Source of the DNA: Siphonodentalium dalli
Taxonomy: Eukaryota > Mollusca > Scaphopoda > Gadilida > Siphonodentaliidae
Length of the DNA: 64,000 nt
NCBI GenBank assembly: GCA_032622095.1
Contig: CP136068.1
Span: 161,901,465 to 161,965,464 of the forward strand
Reading direction: 5' to 3'
A program made the position numbers and the translations under genes. Within the stretch, counting starts at the first letter, position 1, and every line of letters starts with the position of its first letter. The notes beneath the pieces were generated by a model. That model had not been told where the DNA came from. It ran no database searches and saw only the letters and a program-made list of their open reading frames with translations. Positions 43,823-54,781 of the stretch are shown one piece after another.

Positions 43823-44455
43823 GTGAGTATATGTATTTATTATACACATAAACGCTCAACTGACAGACAAACTTACCTCACAACAGACGACAAGTTAGAA
43901 ATACACTCGAGTGCTAGCAGTGAGTATTTGTATTTAGTATCCACATAAACTCTCAATCGACAGACAAATTTACCTCACAACAGAAGCCTGGTGACAAGTT
44001 AGAAATACAGTCGAGAGCATCCAGTGAGTTTATGTATTTATTATGCACATAAACTCTTAATCGATCAATCAAACTTACATCACAACAGATGCTTGGGGAC
44101 AAGTTAGAAATACAGTCGAGAGCATCCAGTGAGTATATGTATTTATTATACACATAAACTCTAAATCGACCAATCAAACTTACCTCACAACATAAGACAA
44201 GTTTGAAATACACACGAGTGCTAGCAGTGTGTATATGTATGTATTATCCACATAAACTCTCAATCGACAGACAAACTTACCTCGCAACAGAAGCTTGGGG
44301 ACAAGTTAGAAATACATTCGCGAGCTTCTCGTAACTATATGTATTTATTATACACATAAACTCTTAATCGACCAATCAAATTTACCTCAAAACAGATGCT
44401 TAACGACAGGTTATAAATACAGTCGATATCTTCCAGTAAGTGTATATATTTATTA
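43745..44455 (+). repeat. About 100-bp tandem copies of the exon end and its splice donor
   Basis: The last 80 bases of coding exon 1 (from CAATCGACCGACCAAACTTA through AAGTTAGAAATAAAGTCGAG and AGCATCCA) with donor GTGAGTATATG are repeated about six more times at 97-105-bp steps. Donor positions read GTGAGT at 43823, 43920, 44024 and 44129, GTGTGT at 44227, GTAACT at 44330, GTAAGT at 44435. Several copies also keep TTACCTCACAACAG, an acceptor-like sequence. Confidence 0.85.
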
Positions 44456-44689
44456 CGACCTAAACTCTCAATCTTATTTCCTCAAATTCTGGAGAATTGT
44501 ACATGCAGATAATGACACAAGTCCAGGTTGTACATGTATATACGTTAATTGTCAAAAGAGAACATGCAACATCATTTTTCTAAGACCAGATTTCAAGACT
44601 ACAAATACATTTTAGTGAATAAAATACCGATATAACTGAATATCGGGTATAAATAAGTTGTGTCTAAATGAATTTTGTCTTGATTGACG

Positions 44690-44765
44690 GTGCTAACAAG
44701 ATAGAGTTTTCCGTCTTGATTGACGGTGCTAACAAGAGAGAGTTATCCCTCTTGGTACGCTCCAG
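44690..44765 (+). repeat. Two copies of GCTAACAAGATAGAGTT, intronic
   Basis: CTTGATTGACGGTGCTAACA then AGATAGAGTT occurs twice. A related three-unit array lies at 53235-53345 with ACTAACAAGATAGAGTTCTC. Confidence 0.7.
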
Positions 44766-44779
44766 ATACGCACCGAACG

Positions 44780-45003
44780 TTTAAACGAGATCGCCTGGCA
44801 TCTCTGTTCTAAATATAGCCCGTAGACCTTCCGGAAAGGTTGGATGTATTATACCAGTACAATATCGAATTAAACTATATATTTATTGTTAGAATGGTTT
44901 CCGGACAGGTCTCTTCGATTCATTTTTATTATTTTATACCCCGAAAACTATTTATACGACTTGTTAGGAAGATACACACTAAATTATATTATGATATTCT
45001 TCT
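44780..45003 (+). repeat. Dispersed repeat in the intron, relative of the 41781 element core
   Basis: TTTCCGGACAGGTCTCTTCG, ATTCATTTTTATTATTTTAT and ACCCCGAAAACTAT match the right half of 41781-42306. Another relative lies at about 53390-53520. Confidence 0.6.
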
Positions 45004-45013
45004 TTGTTTCCAG

Positions 45014-45486
45014 TATATACTCTGAACAACCGGGTGATGTTCTTCGAGTTCACCATAGAATCTCTGTCAGTTTATGACATCAAGCGCGTTTACCTCAAAT
45101 TCTACGTGGAACAAAAAGCGAAAAAGCGACGAAAGCTAAAACTGCAGCTGTTCTCAGCTAACGCCAAGGGTAAAAATAGAAGATTCCTGTCATCAAAAAG
45201 ATTTGACGTCACGGGCTCGAGCGAATGGAACGAAATTCCACTCCCCATTCTTAAATTCAGTGACATTCTCAAAGTGAATAAGGGCAATTTCTACTTGTTT
45301 TTGAAATGCCGCGGGTGTAACAGGCGAACTAGAGTTGTCTTTCCTGTTAAGCGTCAAAGAAGGAGGCCGCATATGAGGCGGCGACAAAGGAAAGGAAAAC
45401 GAAGGAGTAGACGGATGGACAAAGGTCAATTGCTGAATGCAATGCGACCTAAACTTGAGATTGAATTTCGACGTGGTCACACGTGA
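45014..45486 (+). CDS. Activin-like TGF-beta superfamily prodomain, coding exon 2, no ligand domain
   Basis: Acceptor TTTGTTTCCAG (45013) joins in phase 1 to exon 1, giving RASIYTLNNRVMFFEFTIES. The beta-rich region reads KRVYLKFYVEQ, KLKLQLFSA, SSEWNEIPLP, NFYLFLKCRGCNRR. S-x-W-x-x-I/F-P-L-P and L-x-x-x-C-x-G-C are typical of activin/inhibin-beta prodomains. A very basic stretch follows (RRRPHMRRRQRKGKRRSRR), then MRPKLEIEFRRGHT and stop at 45484. In known activin genes the cysteine-knot ligand follows this RP-x-L segment; here it is absent. A weak donor (GTGACT, 45483) overlaps the stop, so a further exon is possible. Total 266 residues. Confidence 0.65.
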
Positions 45487-45681
45487 CTTCGTGTGTTGAT
45501 ATAAGTCATGTGATTTGCACGTGACTATAACATGACGTGTTCGGCCAGTTGATGACCTTTATGGCGGGAATCCTCGTAAATTCTCGTGATTTGAGGCGGT
45601 GGAATATGATCTCAGTCACACATATTACCTCCACTAACCGAGTACCCTCGTAACCATCGTACGGATGTGTATTGTATACAA

Positions 45682-45960
45682 GGCAGAGTTCAGTCGACTC
45701 GCTACGCTGGTCTGACCACAAACTAAAATGTAGTGTCCAGTCAACTAGCTACGCTGGTCTGATCACACACTACAAGGTAGAGTTCAGTCCCCTGCAACGC
45801 TGGTCTGATCGTCGACCACAAACTGCAAGACAGAGTTCGGTCCACTCGCTACGCTGGTCTGACCATAAACTATACACGATAGAGTTCAGTCCCCTCGTTA
45901 CGCTGGTCTGACCACAAACTACAAGGCAGAGTCATGTCCCCTCGTTATGCTGGTCTCACC
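45682..45960 (+). repeat. 47-bp satellite, 6 units
   Basis: Units contain GAGTTCAGTCCCCTCGCTAC, GCTGGTCTGACCACAAACTA and CAAGGCA. It lies about 200 bp after the stop of the activin-like gene. The reverse complement of its core appears in the array at 46230-47275. Confidence 0.85.
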
Positions 45961-46229
45961 ATTGTCATCACGCATTGTATGCAAGCTTTCCTCAGTGTTT
46001 AAAGACTGTTATTGGTTACAATTCAGTCTGCATTATTCGGATAAAATAAGCTGTCTATTTTATATTGGAAATTGGACGGAATGTTCCGATATATTAGCTA
46101 AATTAGTAAATTTGTATGCACTGTTCTCTTTGGTGTATCCATGTTGAGTAACTTGAATTAACTAAATATGATAGACAAGAACATGTGTTTAGAAAGGAGA
46201 TAATAATGTGACATGGTGACGTTTTATAT

Positions 46230-47275
46230 TCCCAAAATATACACTAAGTACGTGATGTCGGTGGTATCTCCAGCATATATAGCGAGGGCTCATAACTGGT
46301 GATGTCGGTGGTATTTCCAGCGTAGCGAGGGCTCATCACTGGTGATGTCGGTGGTATCTCCAGCGTAGCGAGGCGATATAACTGGTGATGTCGGCGGTAT
46401 GTCCAGCGTAGTGAGGAGACATAACTGGTGATGTCGGTGGTATCTCCAGCGTAGCGAGGCTATATAACTGGTGATGTCGGTGGTATCTCCAGCGTAGCGA
46501 GGCTATACAACTGGTGATGTCGGTGGTATGTCCAGCGTAGTGAGGGGACATAACTGGTGATGTCGGTGGTATCTCCAGCGTAGCGAGGCTATATAACTGG
46601 TGATGTCGGTGGTATGTCCAGCGTAGTGAGGGGTCATAACTGGTGATGTCGGTGGTATCTCCAGCATATATAGCGAGGGCTCATAACTGGTGATGTCGGT
46701 GGTATCCCCAGCGTAGTGAGGGGGGGGGGGGGTCATAACTGATGATGTCGGTGGAATGTCCAGAGTAGTGAGGGGAGATGACCCGTGATGTGGGTGGTAA
46801 CTATGTCCAGAGTAGTGAGGGCTCATAACTGAATATGTGAGTAGCATGTCCAGCGAAGCGAGGGGATATAACTGATGATGTCGGCGGTATGTCCAGCGTA
46901 GTGAGGGGTCATAACTGGTGATGCGAGTGGTATCTCCAGCTTAGTGAGGGGTCATAACTGGTGATGCGAGTGGTATCTCCAGCTTAGTGAGGGGTCATAA
47001 CTGGTTATGTCAATGGTATGTTCGGCATAGTGAGGGGTCATAACTGGTGATACCAGTGGTATCTCCAGCGTAGTGAGGGGGATAACTGGTGATGTCGGTG
47101 GATTGTCCAGTGTAACGAGGGGACATAACTGGTGATGCCAGTTGTATCTCCAGCGTAGTGAGGGTTTATAACTGGTGATGTCGGTGGAATGTCAAGCGTA
47201 GCGAGGGGACATAACTGGTTATGTCGGCGGTATGTCCAGCGTAGCGAGGGGATATAACTCTGTCTTGCGGTTTGT
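46230..47275 (+). repeat. 46-bp satellite, about 22 units
   Basis: Units contain CATAACTGGTGATGTCGGTG, GTATCTCCAGCGTAGCGAGG and GG. The final unit runs into AACTCTGTCTTGCGGTTTGT, which is one unit of the 47-bp satellite in reverse orientation. A run of 10-11 G is at 46722-46732. Confidence 0.9.
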
Positions 47276-47351
47276 ATTTATGCATCTTCCTTTTATCACA
47301 TGTTCACTGTTGTAATTATCATTATTTGATACAACTGAATCAATCACCACC

Positions 47352-47838
47352 AGGGACGTGACACCGGTGGGGGCGGGTACCAGCCAACGGTGCCACGAAT
47401 GTTCAACGGTTCCACTGCTTGATACAACATATTTTGTTTACTTTGATTGGAAATTCCATTTAAAATAGTTAACCCTTCCATGACTGGAACTTCCTGAAAT
47501 TTTGTGAAAACCCTGTGCCATTGCATGATCTTATATATGCGAGTCGTCCATAGGGAAGAGCATGCATTGGCATAACACTATTTACCTTGACATTGTAACC
47601 CACTGCATTATCTTATATATGCGAAGCGCCCTGTGATAATGCACTGGCACATGATATTTAATGCTTCACCAGCGCAGCTCCCGTCATGGAAGGGTTAAAT
47701 ACGAGCTGAAACATTCGAACCACAATGAGACTTCTCGGAGTTTGAACGTTCGGTCTGCTTCAATTGGGGAGGGGTGCAGCTGGAAATTCCAAGGTGGATA
47801 CCGGTGCCGTAACGAGACCCTACAGCCACGTCCCTGTT
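47352..47838. mobile_element. Element with CAGGGACGTG ends, hosting a piggyBac-like MITE
   Basis: CAGGGACGTGACACCGG at the left and ACAGCCACGTCCCTG at the right are inverted. Similar ends appear singly at 5738 and 14345. No target duplication can be read. The element at 47469-47698 is inserted within it. Confidence 0.5.
47469..47698. mobile_element. piggyBac-like MITE, 230 bp
   Basis: TTAACCCTTCCATGACTGG and CCGTCATGGAAGGGTTAA are matching ends with TTAA on both sides. Internal hairpins are partly eroded (47516-47575, 47600-47648). Confidence 0.8.
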
Positions 47839-47969
47839 AGCAATGCATATTAGCATACTTGTATTCGTGCTCTGATACATTCCAGAACATTATTAACATG
47901 CAGTGGTCAGCTGGGGTGTATAGTTGTATACATGTGAACATAAATACTTTTCTTGTTATCGTCCCCGCG

Positions 47970-48095
47970 AAAGCGCCACCAATCACATGTCAGCGAAGGC
48001 TCACTCTGAATTCTAAACCAATCACATGGCAGCGAAGGCTCACTCTGAATTCTAAACCAATCACATGGCAGCGAAGGCTCACTCTGAATTCTAAA
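47970..48095 (+). repeat. 39-bp tandem repeat, 3 units
   Basis: CCAATCACATGGCAGCGAAG followed by GCTCACTCTGAATTCTAAA is repeated three times almost exactly. Confidence 0.9.
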
Positions 48096-48355
48096 TGAAT
48101 GGTACATGTAACTGACGTTTGGATCTCGTGACTAAATTAATGGTACATGTAACTGACGTTTGGATCTCGTGACTAAATTAATGGTACATGTAACTGATGT
48201 TTGGATCTCGTGACTAAATTAATGGTACATGTAACTGACGTTTGGATCTTGTGACTAAATTAATGGTACATGTAACTGACGTTTGGATCTCGTGACTAAA
48301 TTAATGGTACATGTAACTGACGTTTGGATCTCGTGACTAAATTAATGGTACATGT
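48096..48355 (+). repeat. 41-bp tandem repeat, 6.4 units
   Basis: ATGGTACATGTAACTGACGT followed by TTGGATCTCGTGACTAAATTA. Units are nearly identical and start directly after the 39-bp array. Confidence 0.9.
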
Positions 48356-48410
48356 ATAGTCAGGGATGTGGTTAGAGGGGTTAGTCACTAACATGGGCAT
48401 ATAAATCTAC

Positions 48411-48723
48411 TCTTTTTCACCATCGAGAATTAATAGTGGCCCAGTGAATAGTCGACGAGCCGATGATCTCGGACCAAATTGCGGATGAAGATAGACAACT
48501 CTAAAATCAAGAGGCTTTCTGTTCATAATAAGGCCAAATTTATCGAATAACATGTTGATAAATAACATGTTTCGGGCAATTTTATACTATAGCTGACAGT
48601 GGTTACCATTATTTTTGGGCAATCAATCGATTCTGATAACTGAAGCGGCATTTCTAAAAATGTTGTTGTTGTTGTTAGAATCTGATTATATGGGGACTAT
48701 CGAATCGGATTGAGTACCTTTAA
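48411..48723 (-). mobile_element. Third copy of the 1257 MITE family, truncated
   Basis: In reverse orientation: GATTGAGTACCTTTAAC at the right end, with GATTCTGATAACTGAAGCGG and GTGGCCCAGTGAATAGTCGA matching 1257-1706. The far end is missing. Confidence 0.7.
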
Positions 48724-49172
48724 CTATAATAATTGAATATGGATATTGCCGTCTTATTGATTCGATAAAAGAGGGATAATCCAAAATTACATTTCACAAA
48801 CATGGTTCAAAATTAGAGTCGCACTGCATGCAAACAATTATGATGCAATTCTGTACCATGTTTGTTTTGGTTTGTAGAGAAATAACACATCCAATCGAAT
48901 AATTAAGCATAATGACACACGATATGGAATTCAATTAACATGAAATCGCTATAAATATAGTTACGAAGGAGCGATTATGTTGTCAACGTCTTAAGAAAGG
49001 TATAATTGTACCATTATCACATAAATAAGCTGCCGCAAAAGGTTGTGAGACGAATTTTATCATGGTTCATTTTGCTGCAGTAATGTTCAGAGTGCAACTA
49101 GGCTGTGCACAGTGATTCGCGAAACTGATCACAATGTGTCCATTCAACAGGGATATATGGGATTTATGGGAT
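48724..49172. other. No gene seen
   Basis: AT-rich DNA. The right edge holds GGGATTTAT nonamers (49153-49172) that continue after the MITE at 49570-49610. Confidence 0.4.
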
Positions 49173-49569
49173 TTAACCCTTTACCCAACAGAACGGACCT
49201 GTGCCAATGCATTCTCTTATATATGCGAGTCGACCATAGGTCGCCTCGCATATATAAGAGAATGCATTGGCTTAACACATTAAAAATTATAAAATTGTTA
49301 AAGAATGTAAGAAAAAATGGTAAAAAGTGTTAAAAAAAGATTTTGTTTAGGCCAATGCATTCTCTTATATATGCGAGGCGACCTATGGTCGACTCGCATA
49401 TATAATAGAATGCATTGGCACAGGGCATAACTGTAACCATCACAATGTGGTCAATGAGCCGGTTCCAATGATATCCATATTTGTATGGTTTTATTGAGAC
49501 AGACCCAAGATAATTTAGGCTGTTGCAGCTTTATTTGGCCGTTTTTGGCCGGTTTGTTGGGTAAAGAGA
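49173..49569 (-). mobile_element. piggyBac-like double-hairpin MITE, about 397 bp
   Basis: TTAACCCTTTACCCAACAGA at the left and GTTTGTTGGGTAAAG at the right, the last bases and TTAA being lost. Hairpins at 49203-49271 and 49351-49419 enclose an AT-rich spacer. It is the reverse complement of the element at 54782-55181 over nearly the whole length. Inserted in GGGATTTAT repeats. Confidence 0.8.
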
Positions 49570-50196
49570 TATGGGATTTATGGGATTTATGGGATATATG
49601 GGATTTGACACTCTCAAATTTTACTATAATCAGGTCTGGCAATTAATTCCCAATTATAGCTACAATAGCTATATGTAGCTAACGTATAGCACTGCATGCA
49701 AGCATTACCGCGAGCTAGCTGTTGCAACTGATGGTGAGGGGTATTATGTTGTTACAACTTATGAAACCACTTTCGATGACAATTCGGTTGCACCAGCTTG
49801 CGGAATATCAGAGAAGTATAGCTAAGCACATGCATCTGTTTAGATATGGGTTATTCTATGTGATATGGGACTCAGTTCCATCCATATAATATCTCTTCTT
49901 CTATTTATGTACAGTTGTCAGGAAAAATTAACAATGTTGGAATATTTTGTTAATTATACATGAAAATGGCAAACAATATTTATTTACTTAGAGTATAATC
50001 AAATCATGTTCTTGTATATTTAAATGATTGTTTGTTGGATTGGGTTATCTCTCTTCAACCATATTCATCCACTATCAATATCGATCAATATCCATATGGA
50101 GATAAAATAGCTACATATGGCTAGTGTAGCTATATTTAGTAATTGCCAGACCTGATAATTTATTAATTATAATTGTAATAGTTGAGTTCGGGACGT
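49570..50196. other. No gene seen
   Basis: GGGATTTAT nonamer repeats at 49570-49610, then unique AT-rich DNA with TAGCTA-type words. No exon supported. Confidence 0.4.
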
Positions 50197-50204
50197 GCAT
50201 GACC

Positions 50205-50348
50205 CAAGCCTTGAAATAGGGTTTAAGCAGAATGAGGTCCCCAGAGGGTGAATTTGGTGATGCTAGCCCGTTATGCGGGGTAGCATAACTAAATTCACCC
50301 TCTGGGGACCTCATTCTTCAAATGACAGACACCCTATTACAAGGCTTG
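50205..50348. mobile_element. Palindromic hAT-type MITE, 144 bp
   Basis: CAAGCCTTGAAATAGGG and CCCTATTACAAGGCTTG. Flanks GCATGACC (50197-50204) and GTATGACC (50349-50356) agree at seven of eight bases. One hairpin only, with loop near CCCGTTATGCGGGG. Confidence 0.85.
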
Positions 50349-50544
50349 GTATGACCTGATAATTGTTATTTCATATCTGATTTGTGCAATTCTGGCATAT
50401 CATTTTCATCACAGTTCATCGTAAATTGTTATATCATACAAACACATAATCGTCAAATTATTGTCATGGTTTTCGTCGAAAAAAACTTTCGTTGAGATTC
50501 ATGAATCGTGTGTATTTTACACCGGGGTGTACCGTCGACATACG

Positions 50545-51059
50545 CACCCCTGATCAACTGGTCCTGCTAATATGATATGATGCTGGTGGTCCTGCTCAAG
50601 TGCTATGATGCCGGTAGGCCCAACTGATGCCGTTACGAAAAAGTACCGTTATTTGTTATTAAGTTGTCATTTTCGCGGTGTTTGGCTAATCGCTCTGATT
50701 TGAGAAAAAACCAGTGTGTGTATGAGACATCCAAGAACATATATATTTTTGAAAAATATAATAATGCCTGCGATGGTGCTTCTAAAGCGACGTGAATAGC
50801 CATCTTGATTATAGTCGATTTTCAACAACTAATACCAGTATTAAAAATATTTCGCAATAAATATGTTTTTGAATGTTTGATCGCATAACGGCTTTTCTTG
50901 TATGTGTTCAGATTAACGGAACACCGCGAAAAAGAAAAAATATAAAAAATATAACGGTACTGTTTGTTAACAGCATCAGTTTGCCCTAACACCACCATAG
51001 CAATTCAGCAGGACCCAACCGCATCACAGCACATTAGCAGGACCACTTGACCAGGGGTG
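50545..51059. mobile_element. MITE with CACCCCTG ends and satellite-like terminal sub-repeats
   Basis: CACCCCTGATCAACTGG at the left is mirrored by CCACTTGACCAGGGGTG at the right. Subterminal blocks such as TAGCAATTCAGCAGGACCCA and CAGCATCA resemble the 31-bp satellite unit. Inner arms pair TTGAGAAAAAACCAGTG-type sequence with its mirror. Relative of 52237-52737. Confidence 0.7.
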
Positions 51060-52236
51060 ATGCGTGTATTCTCAAGCAATTCTCAAGCGAAGTTTTGCTT
51101 GTTCATCGTTTATGTTTGCGTGTATCCTCTGTTGACCATGGTCTGTTGTAGCGTGATTTATTGTCTTACCTTGGCTGTTTTTGCTGACCACACTGTCACG
51201 ACGTTCGGAGCTATAAGACGAGAATACAGACGACAGAAATCGTCGCGTCAGAACTAAACTGTTCTATCTCCATTTTGGTGGGAATATGAGATATTGGTAT
51301 CTTTCGATTCGGTGCGGGATTTCCTGTCCGAAAATCACCAGACATCGTGTCTTGTCGCATACCAAATTTGAATGAGGGGCTGTGTAAAACTGTTCCATCT
51401 CAAAATTTTGTACCACGTGATTAAATCAATATCAGTGCTAAAATGTTGTATCTCTGACCTTCAATAGAAAGCAATGGAACCCGAACTTGGCCAGCCATTT
51501 GACTAGTTGGTAATAATGCTTTCTCACTCCTAGGTATAAACATCTTATTTCTAGGATCATTATTTGGTTAAAATAACACAGCAAATGGCGTGATGTGGGA
51601 TTGTTGCACGTTTATATGATTAAAAAACACAAAAACCACTATAGCACGGAAAAAAACGGAACATTTTACACAAATTGTTCTATCTCCAAAGTTTTGTTTC
51701 GTGATTACACCCAAGATATTATATGTTTTGTCTCCAAACTCGTTATATAATAGTATTTTTTACACCAGCTATCTTCCAAAACATAACGAGAACATGTGAA
51801 CCGGGGGGGGGGGGTCAAACTTCAAACTCGATTTCCCACAAAAATGAAAATATGGAGATAGAACAATTTAGTTCTGACGAGACGCGATCGCTAAAAACGT
51901 CACATGGGGATAATTATACAGTCGATGTCTGTCTTTTCAAAAGAACGAGCGTACTTTGCGGGTGTCTTTTCACTGGCTATATGTGTATATTACACAAGCT
52001 TCCTGAATCTCGCCGTTTCTGTTTCAGCATTCGCTCAATTCACAGAAAATGGATGAGTACGATAAAATGGATGAGTACGATAAAATGGATGAGTACGATA
52101 AAATGAACGCGATATAACTCAACAGTTAAAGATGGTCTACCTCTTTCAAGCCGCCTTTTCAACAACAATATAATTCTTATAAATCTCAATTTCAAGACTA
52201 CCAATAGGTATTTTGTGAATAACATACACATACAAC
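51060..52236. other. No gene; 18-bp triplicate
   Basis: ATGGATGAGTACGATAAA occurs three times at 52048-52101. Frames at 51057-51257 and 51723-52106 show no domain. The words AACTGTTCTATCTCCA and AATTGTTCTATCTCCA recur near 51255 and 51675. Confidence 0.4.
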
Positions 52237-52737
52237 CACCCCTGGTGGAGTGGTCCTGTAAATGTTCTATGATGCGGTTGGGTCCTGCTGAATTGCTATG
52301 ATGCTGTTATGACAAACTGATGCTGTTAAGAAAAAGTACCGTTATTTTTTCTAAAGTTGTCATTTTTGTGGTTTTCGAATAATGTGAGCATATCAAGGAA
52401 AAGCCATTATTTGTATCAAATATTCGAGAAATATATATTTTGCGAAATAGTTGTAATACTAATTGTATTAGTTGTTGAAATTCGACTCTAATCAATTTTG
52501 CTATCCATGTCGTTTTACGAACACCAGCGCAGCCATTATTCAATTTTCAAAAATATATAAAATTATGTTCTTGAATGTTTCATACAGACACTGGCTTTTT
52601 CTCAAATCCTTCCGATTAGCCAAACACCACAAAAATGACAACTTTAGACGGTACTTTTTCTTAACAGCATCGCCCTAACAGCATCATAGCAATTCAGCAG
52701 GACCCACCAGCATCATAGCACCACTTGGCCAGGGGTG
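52237..52737. mobile_element. MITE with CACCCCTGG ends, possible parent of the 31-bp satellite
   Basis: CACCCCTGGTGGAGTGGTCC at the left and CCACTTGGCCAGGGGTG at the right. Next to the right end two consecutive sub-repeats read CATCATAGCAATTCAGCAGG, ACCCACCAG, CATCATAGCA. These match the satellite unit at 25336-27845 at most positions. Inner arms contain AAAAGTACCGTTATTTTTTC and mirror. Confidence 0.75.
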
Positions 52738-52801
52738 ACCACTGAAGATTGTGGATATTATTGTCTATACAGGCAAAATGAAGTGGTTTATTTCGATCGT
52801 A

Positions 52802-53215
52802 AGGGTAGGTTCACACACTGGCATGTTTGCACGGTATGGTTTGCAGGCATTTCATCGTAGAAAACGATATGTTGCCAGCGTATGAACAGAAACATGCATA
52901 TAAAATGCATCTGTACCTCAGCTAACTACGTGAGAAGTACAATCTCTGTAGTTCCACCTGTAGCCATGCTACCGGAATTTGCCTGTAAATAGCATGCAAT
53001 TATCTCGCAAGAGTCTATCATACAGGTATTTGAAGGCAAAACCAGTAGCACCGTTACAAGAGGACCTACACAAATGTTACTTCTCATGTAGTTTGCTTTG
53101 GTAAAGATGCATGTTATATCCACGTTTCCGTTCATATTCTGGCACCATGTGATTTCCTATGAAGAAATGCCTGCAAAACATACCGTGCAAATTTGCCAGC
53201 GTATGAACGTTCCCT
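52802..53215. mobile_element. MITE with arms of about 120 bp, AGGG ends
   Basis: AGGGTAGGTTCACACACTGG, TTTGCACGGTATGGTTTGCA at the left; TACCGTGCAAATTTGCCAGC and GTATGAACGTTCCCT at the right. The pairing extends through AAATGCCTGCAAAACATACC and TATGAACAGAAACATG. Target duplication not clear. Confidence 0.75.
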
Positions 53216-53234
53216 AACACATGCAATGTTCAAT

Positions 53235-53345
53235 GATTTGTAGTACTAACAGGATAGAGTGCTCCTTCTTTGTAGTACTAACAAGATAGAGTTCTCCTTC
53301 TTTGATTGGTACTAACAAGATAGAGTTCTCCTTCTTTGATCGCTT
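53235..53345 (+). repeat. About 40-bp repeat with CTAACAAGATAGAGTTCTCC, 3 units
   Basis: GTACTAACAAGATAGAGTTC followed by TCCTTCTTTG. Related to two units in the activin-like gene intron (44690-44765). Confidence 0.8.
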
Positions 53346-53579
53346 TTTTGTACTCTCTGAACAATTTCGCGCAAATTATCTGTTCTGATGATCGACCAAA
53401 AACATGTTCCGCCGATGTGATAACAAATTCTAAATAAAATTTGTATTAATTGATAGAAACTCGATTCATATCGATTATTTAATACTCCTGAATCTATATA
53501 AATCTTTCTGGGCAGAAATAGACCAACTTTATAGACTACCTATCTCTTTCCTCCAGCATCAGTACATCCTAGAGACTCG

Positions 53580-53906
53580 TTTTGAATGGCATGATCTGCT
53601 ATGGGAGATATAGACTCAGATTTAAGTTCACAGAATATTGCGATGTGCACCCATTCGGCACCTCGATTATGTAATACATCGCGCGTCAACCAATTTGGGG
53701 ATATTGAGAAACTAAACTTAAAAAAAAAACATCTTTGTAAAGAAATTTCTAAAGAAACTAAAAACATGTTAATTATATTATAAACATACTTTCCAGAGAA
53801 GATGAGGTCCCCAGAGGGTGAATTTATTTATGCTAACTCGCTGTGCGGGGTAGCGTCACTAAATTACCCTCTGGTTACCTCATTCTGCAAATGTCTGGCA
53901 CAATGC
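53580..53906. mobile_element. Double-hairpin hAT-type MITE, left hairpin missing
   Basis: Core ATGGCATGATCTGCTATGGG and GAGATATAGACTCAGATT as in 39490-39981, then one full hairpin (53795-53895) with GATGAGGTCCCCAGAGGG. The left terminal hairpin is absent. Confidence 0.65.
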
Positions 53907-54394
53907 ATATTCTCAAACCTGATCCACTTACATATGCTTCAATCGTAACAAGCAGCAGTGTATCGATAACAAAAGGCATTCACTCTGTCCGCACGGGCTT
54001 ACCATACACAGTTAATAGCGCTAACAATAAATATAACTGAAGATCCTCAGAGAGGTATATTTGATCCATAAATTTATCTTAGTGTCATCCGCTTATATAG
54101 ACATGTATGCTATCCCGTAAAATTGTACAGTTAAAGTTATTGTTATTCCTGTTTTTTGTTAGCGCTATTACCCGTGTAGGGTCTGCTCGAACGGTCATAG
54201 AGTATGTCTTTGCTATCTCTGCTTGCTCGCATATATATGTAGGAGATTTACGCTTGATGCTATACCAGACGGGGTTGGATGAACACACACCAGAGCAACA
54301 TCATTTGTCAGTGAAATGTATTAATGTTCTAAAATTATTTCCTGTTGATTCTCCGACTCAAAACTAGCATTTCATGGCCAGGGCGGGAACCTAA

Positions 54395-54685
54395 TTATAC
54401 GTCACTAATGTAATCTCTAAACCATCACGTCAGACGTTCAGGGACCTTCGTCACTAATGTAATTTGTAGACGTCACGTAAGACGTTCGGGAACCTACGTC
54501 ACAAATGTAATCTCTAAACAGTCACTCCAGACGTTCGGGAACCTACCTCACTAATGTAATATCTAAACCGTCACTTCAGACGTTCAGGAACCTACGTCAC
54601 TAATGTAATATCTAAACGGTCACTTAAGGCGTTCGGGAACCTACGTCACTAATGTAATATCTAAACCGTCACTTCAGACGTTCTG
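54395..54685 (+). repeat. 49-bp tandem repeat, about 6 units
   Basis: Units contain GTTCGGGAACCTACGTCACT, AATGTAATATCTAAACCGTC and ACTTCAGAC. Moderately diverged. Confidence 0.9.
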
Positions 54686-54781
54686 TTACATGAAACTCAC
54701 ACATTGGCTTATATAATATCGGTTGAAACAGTTTATGTAATTAAGTGTGAAAATGGGTTATGTGCATTTAACGAACATCTA

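Noticed and set aside
54107-54367. 86-residue frame with signal-peptide-like start (KLLLFLFFVSA)
   Set aside because: The hydrophobic start overlaps a block (TTATTGTT..TAGCGCTATTA) also present near 55800 and inverted near 54015, so it is probably repeat DNA.
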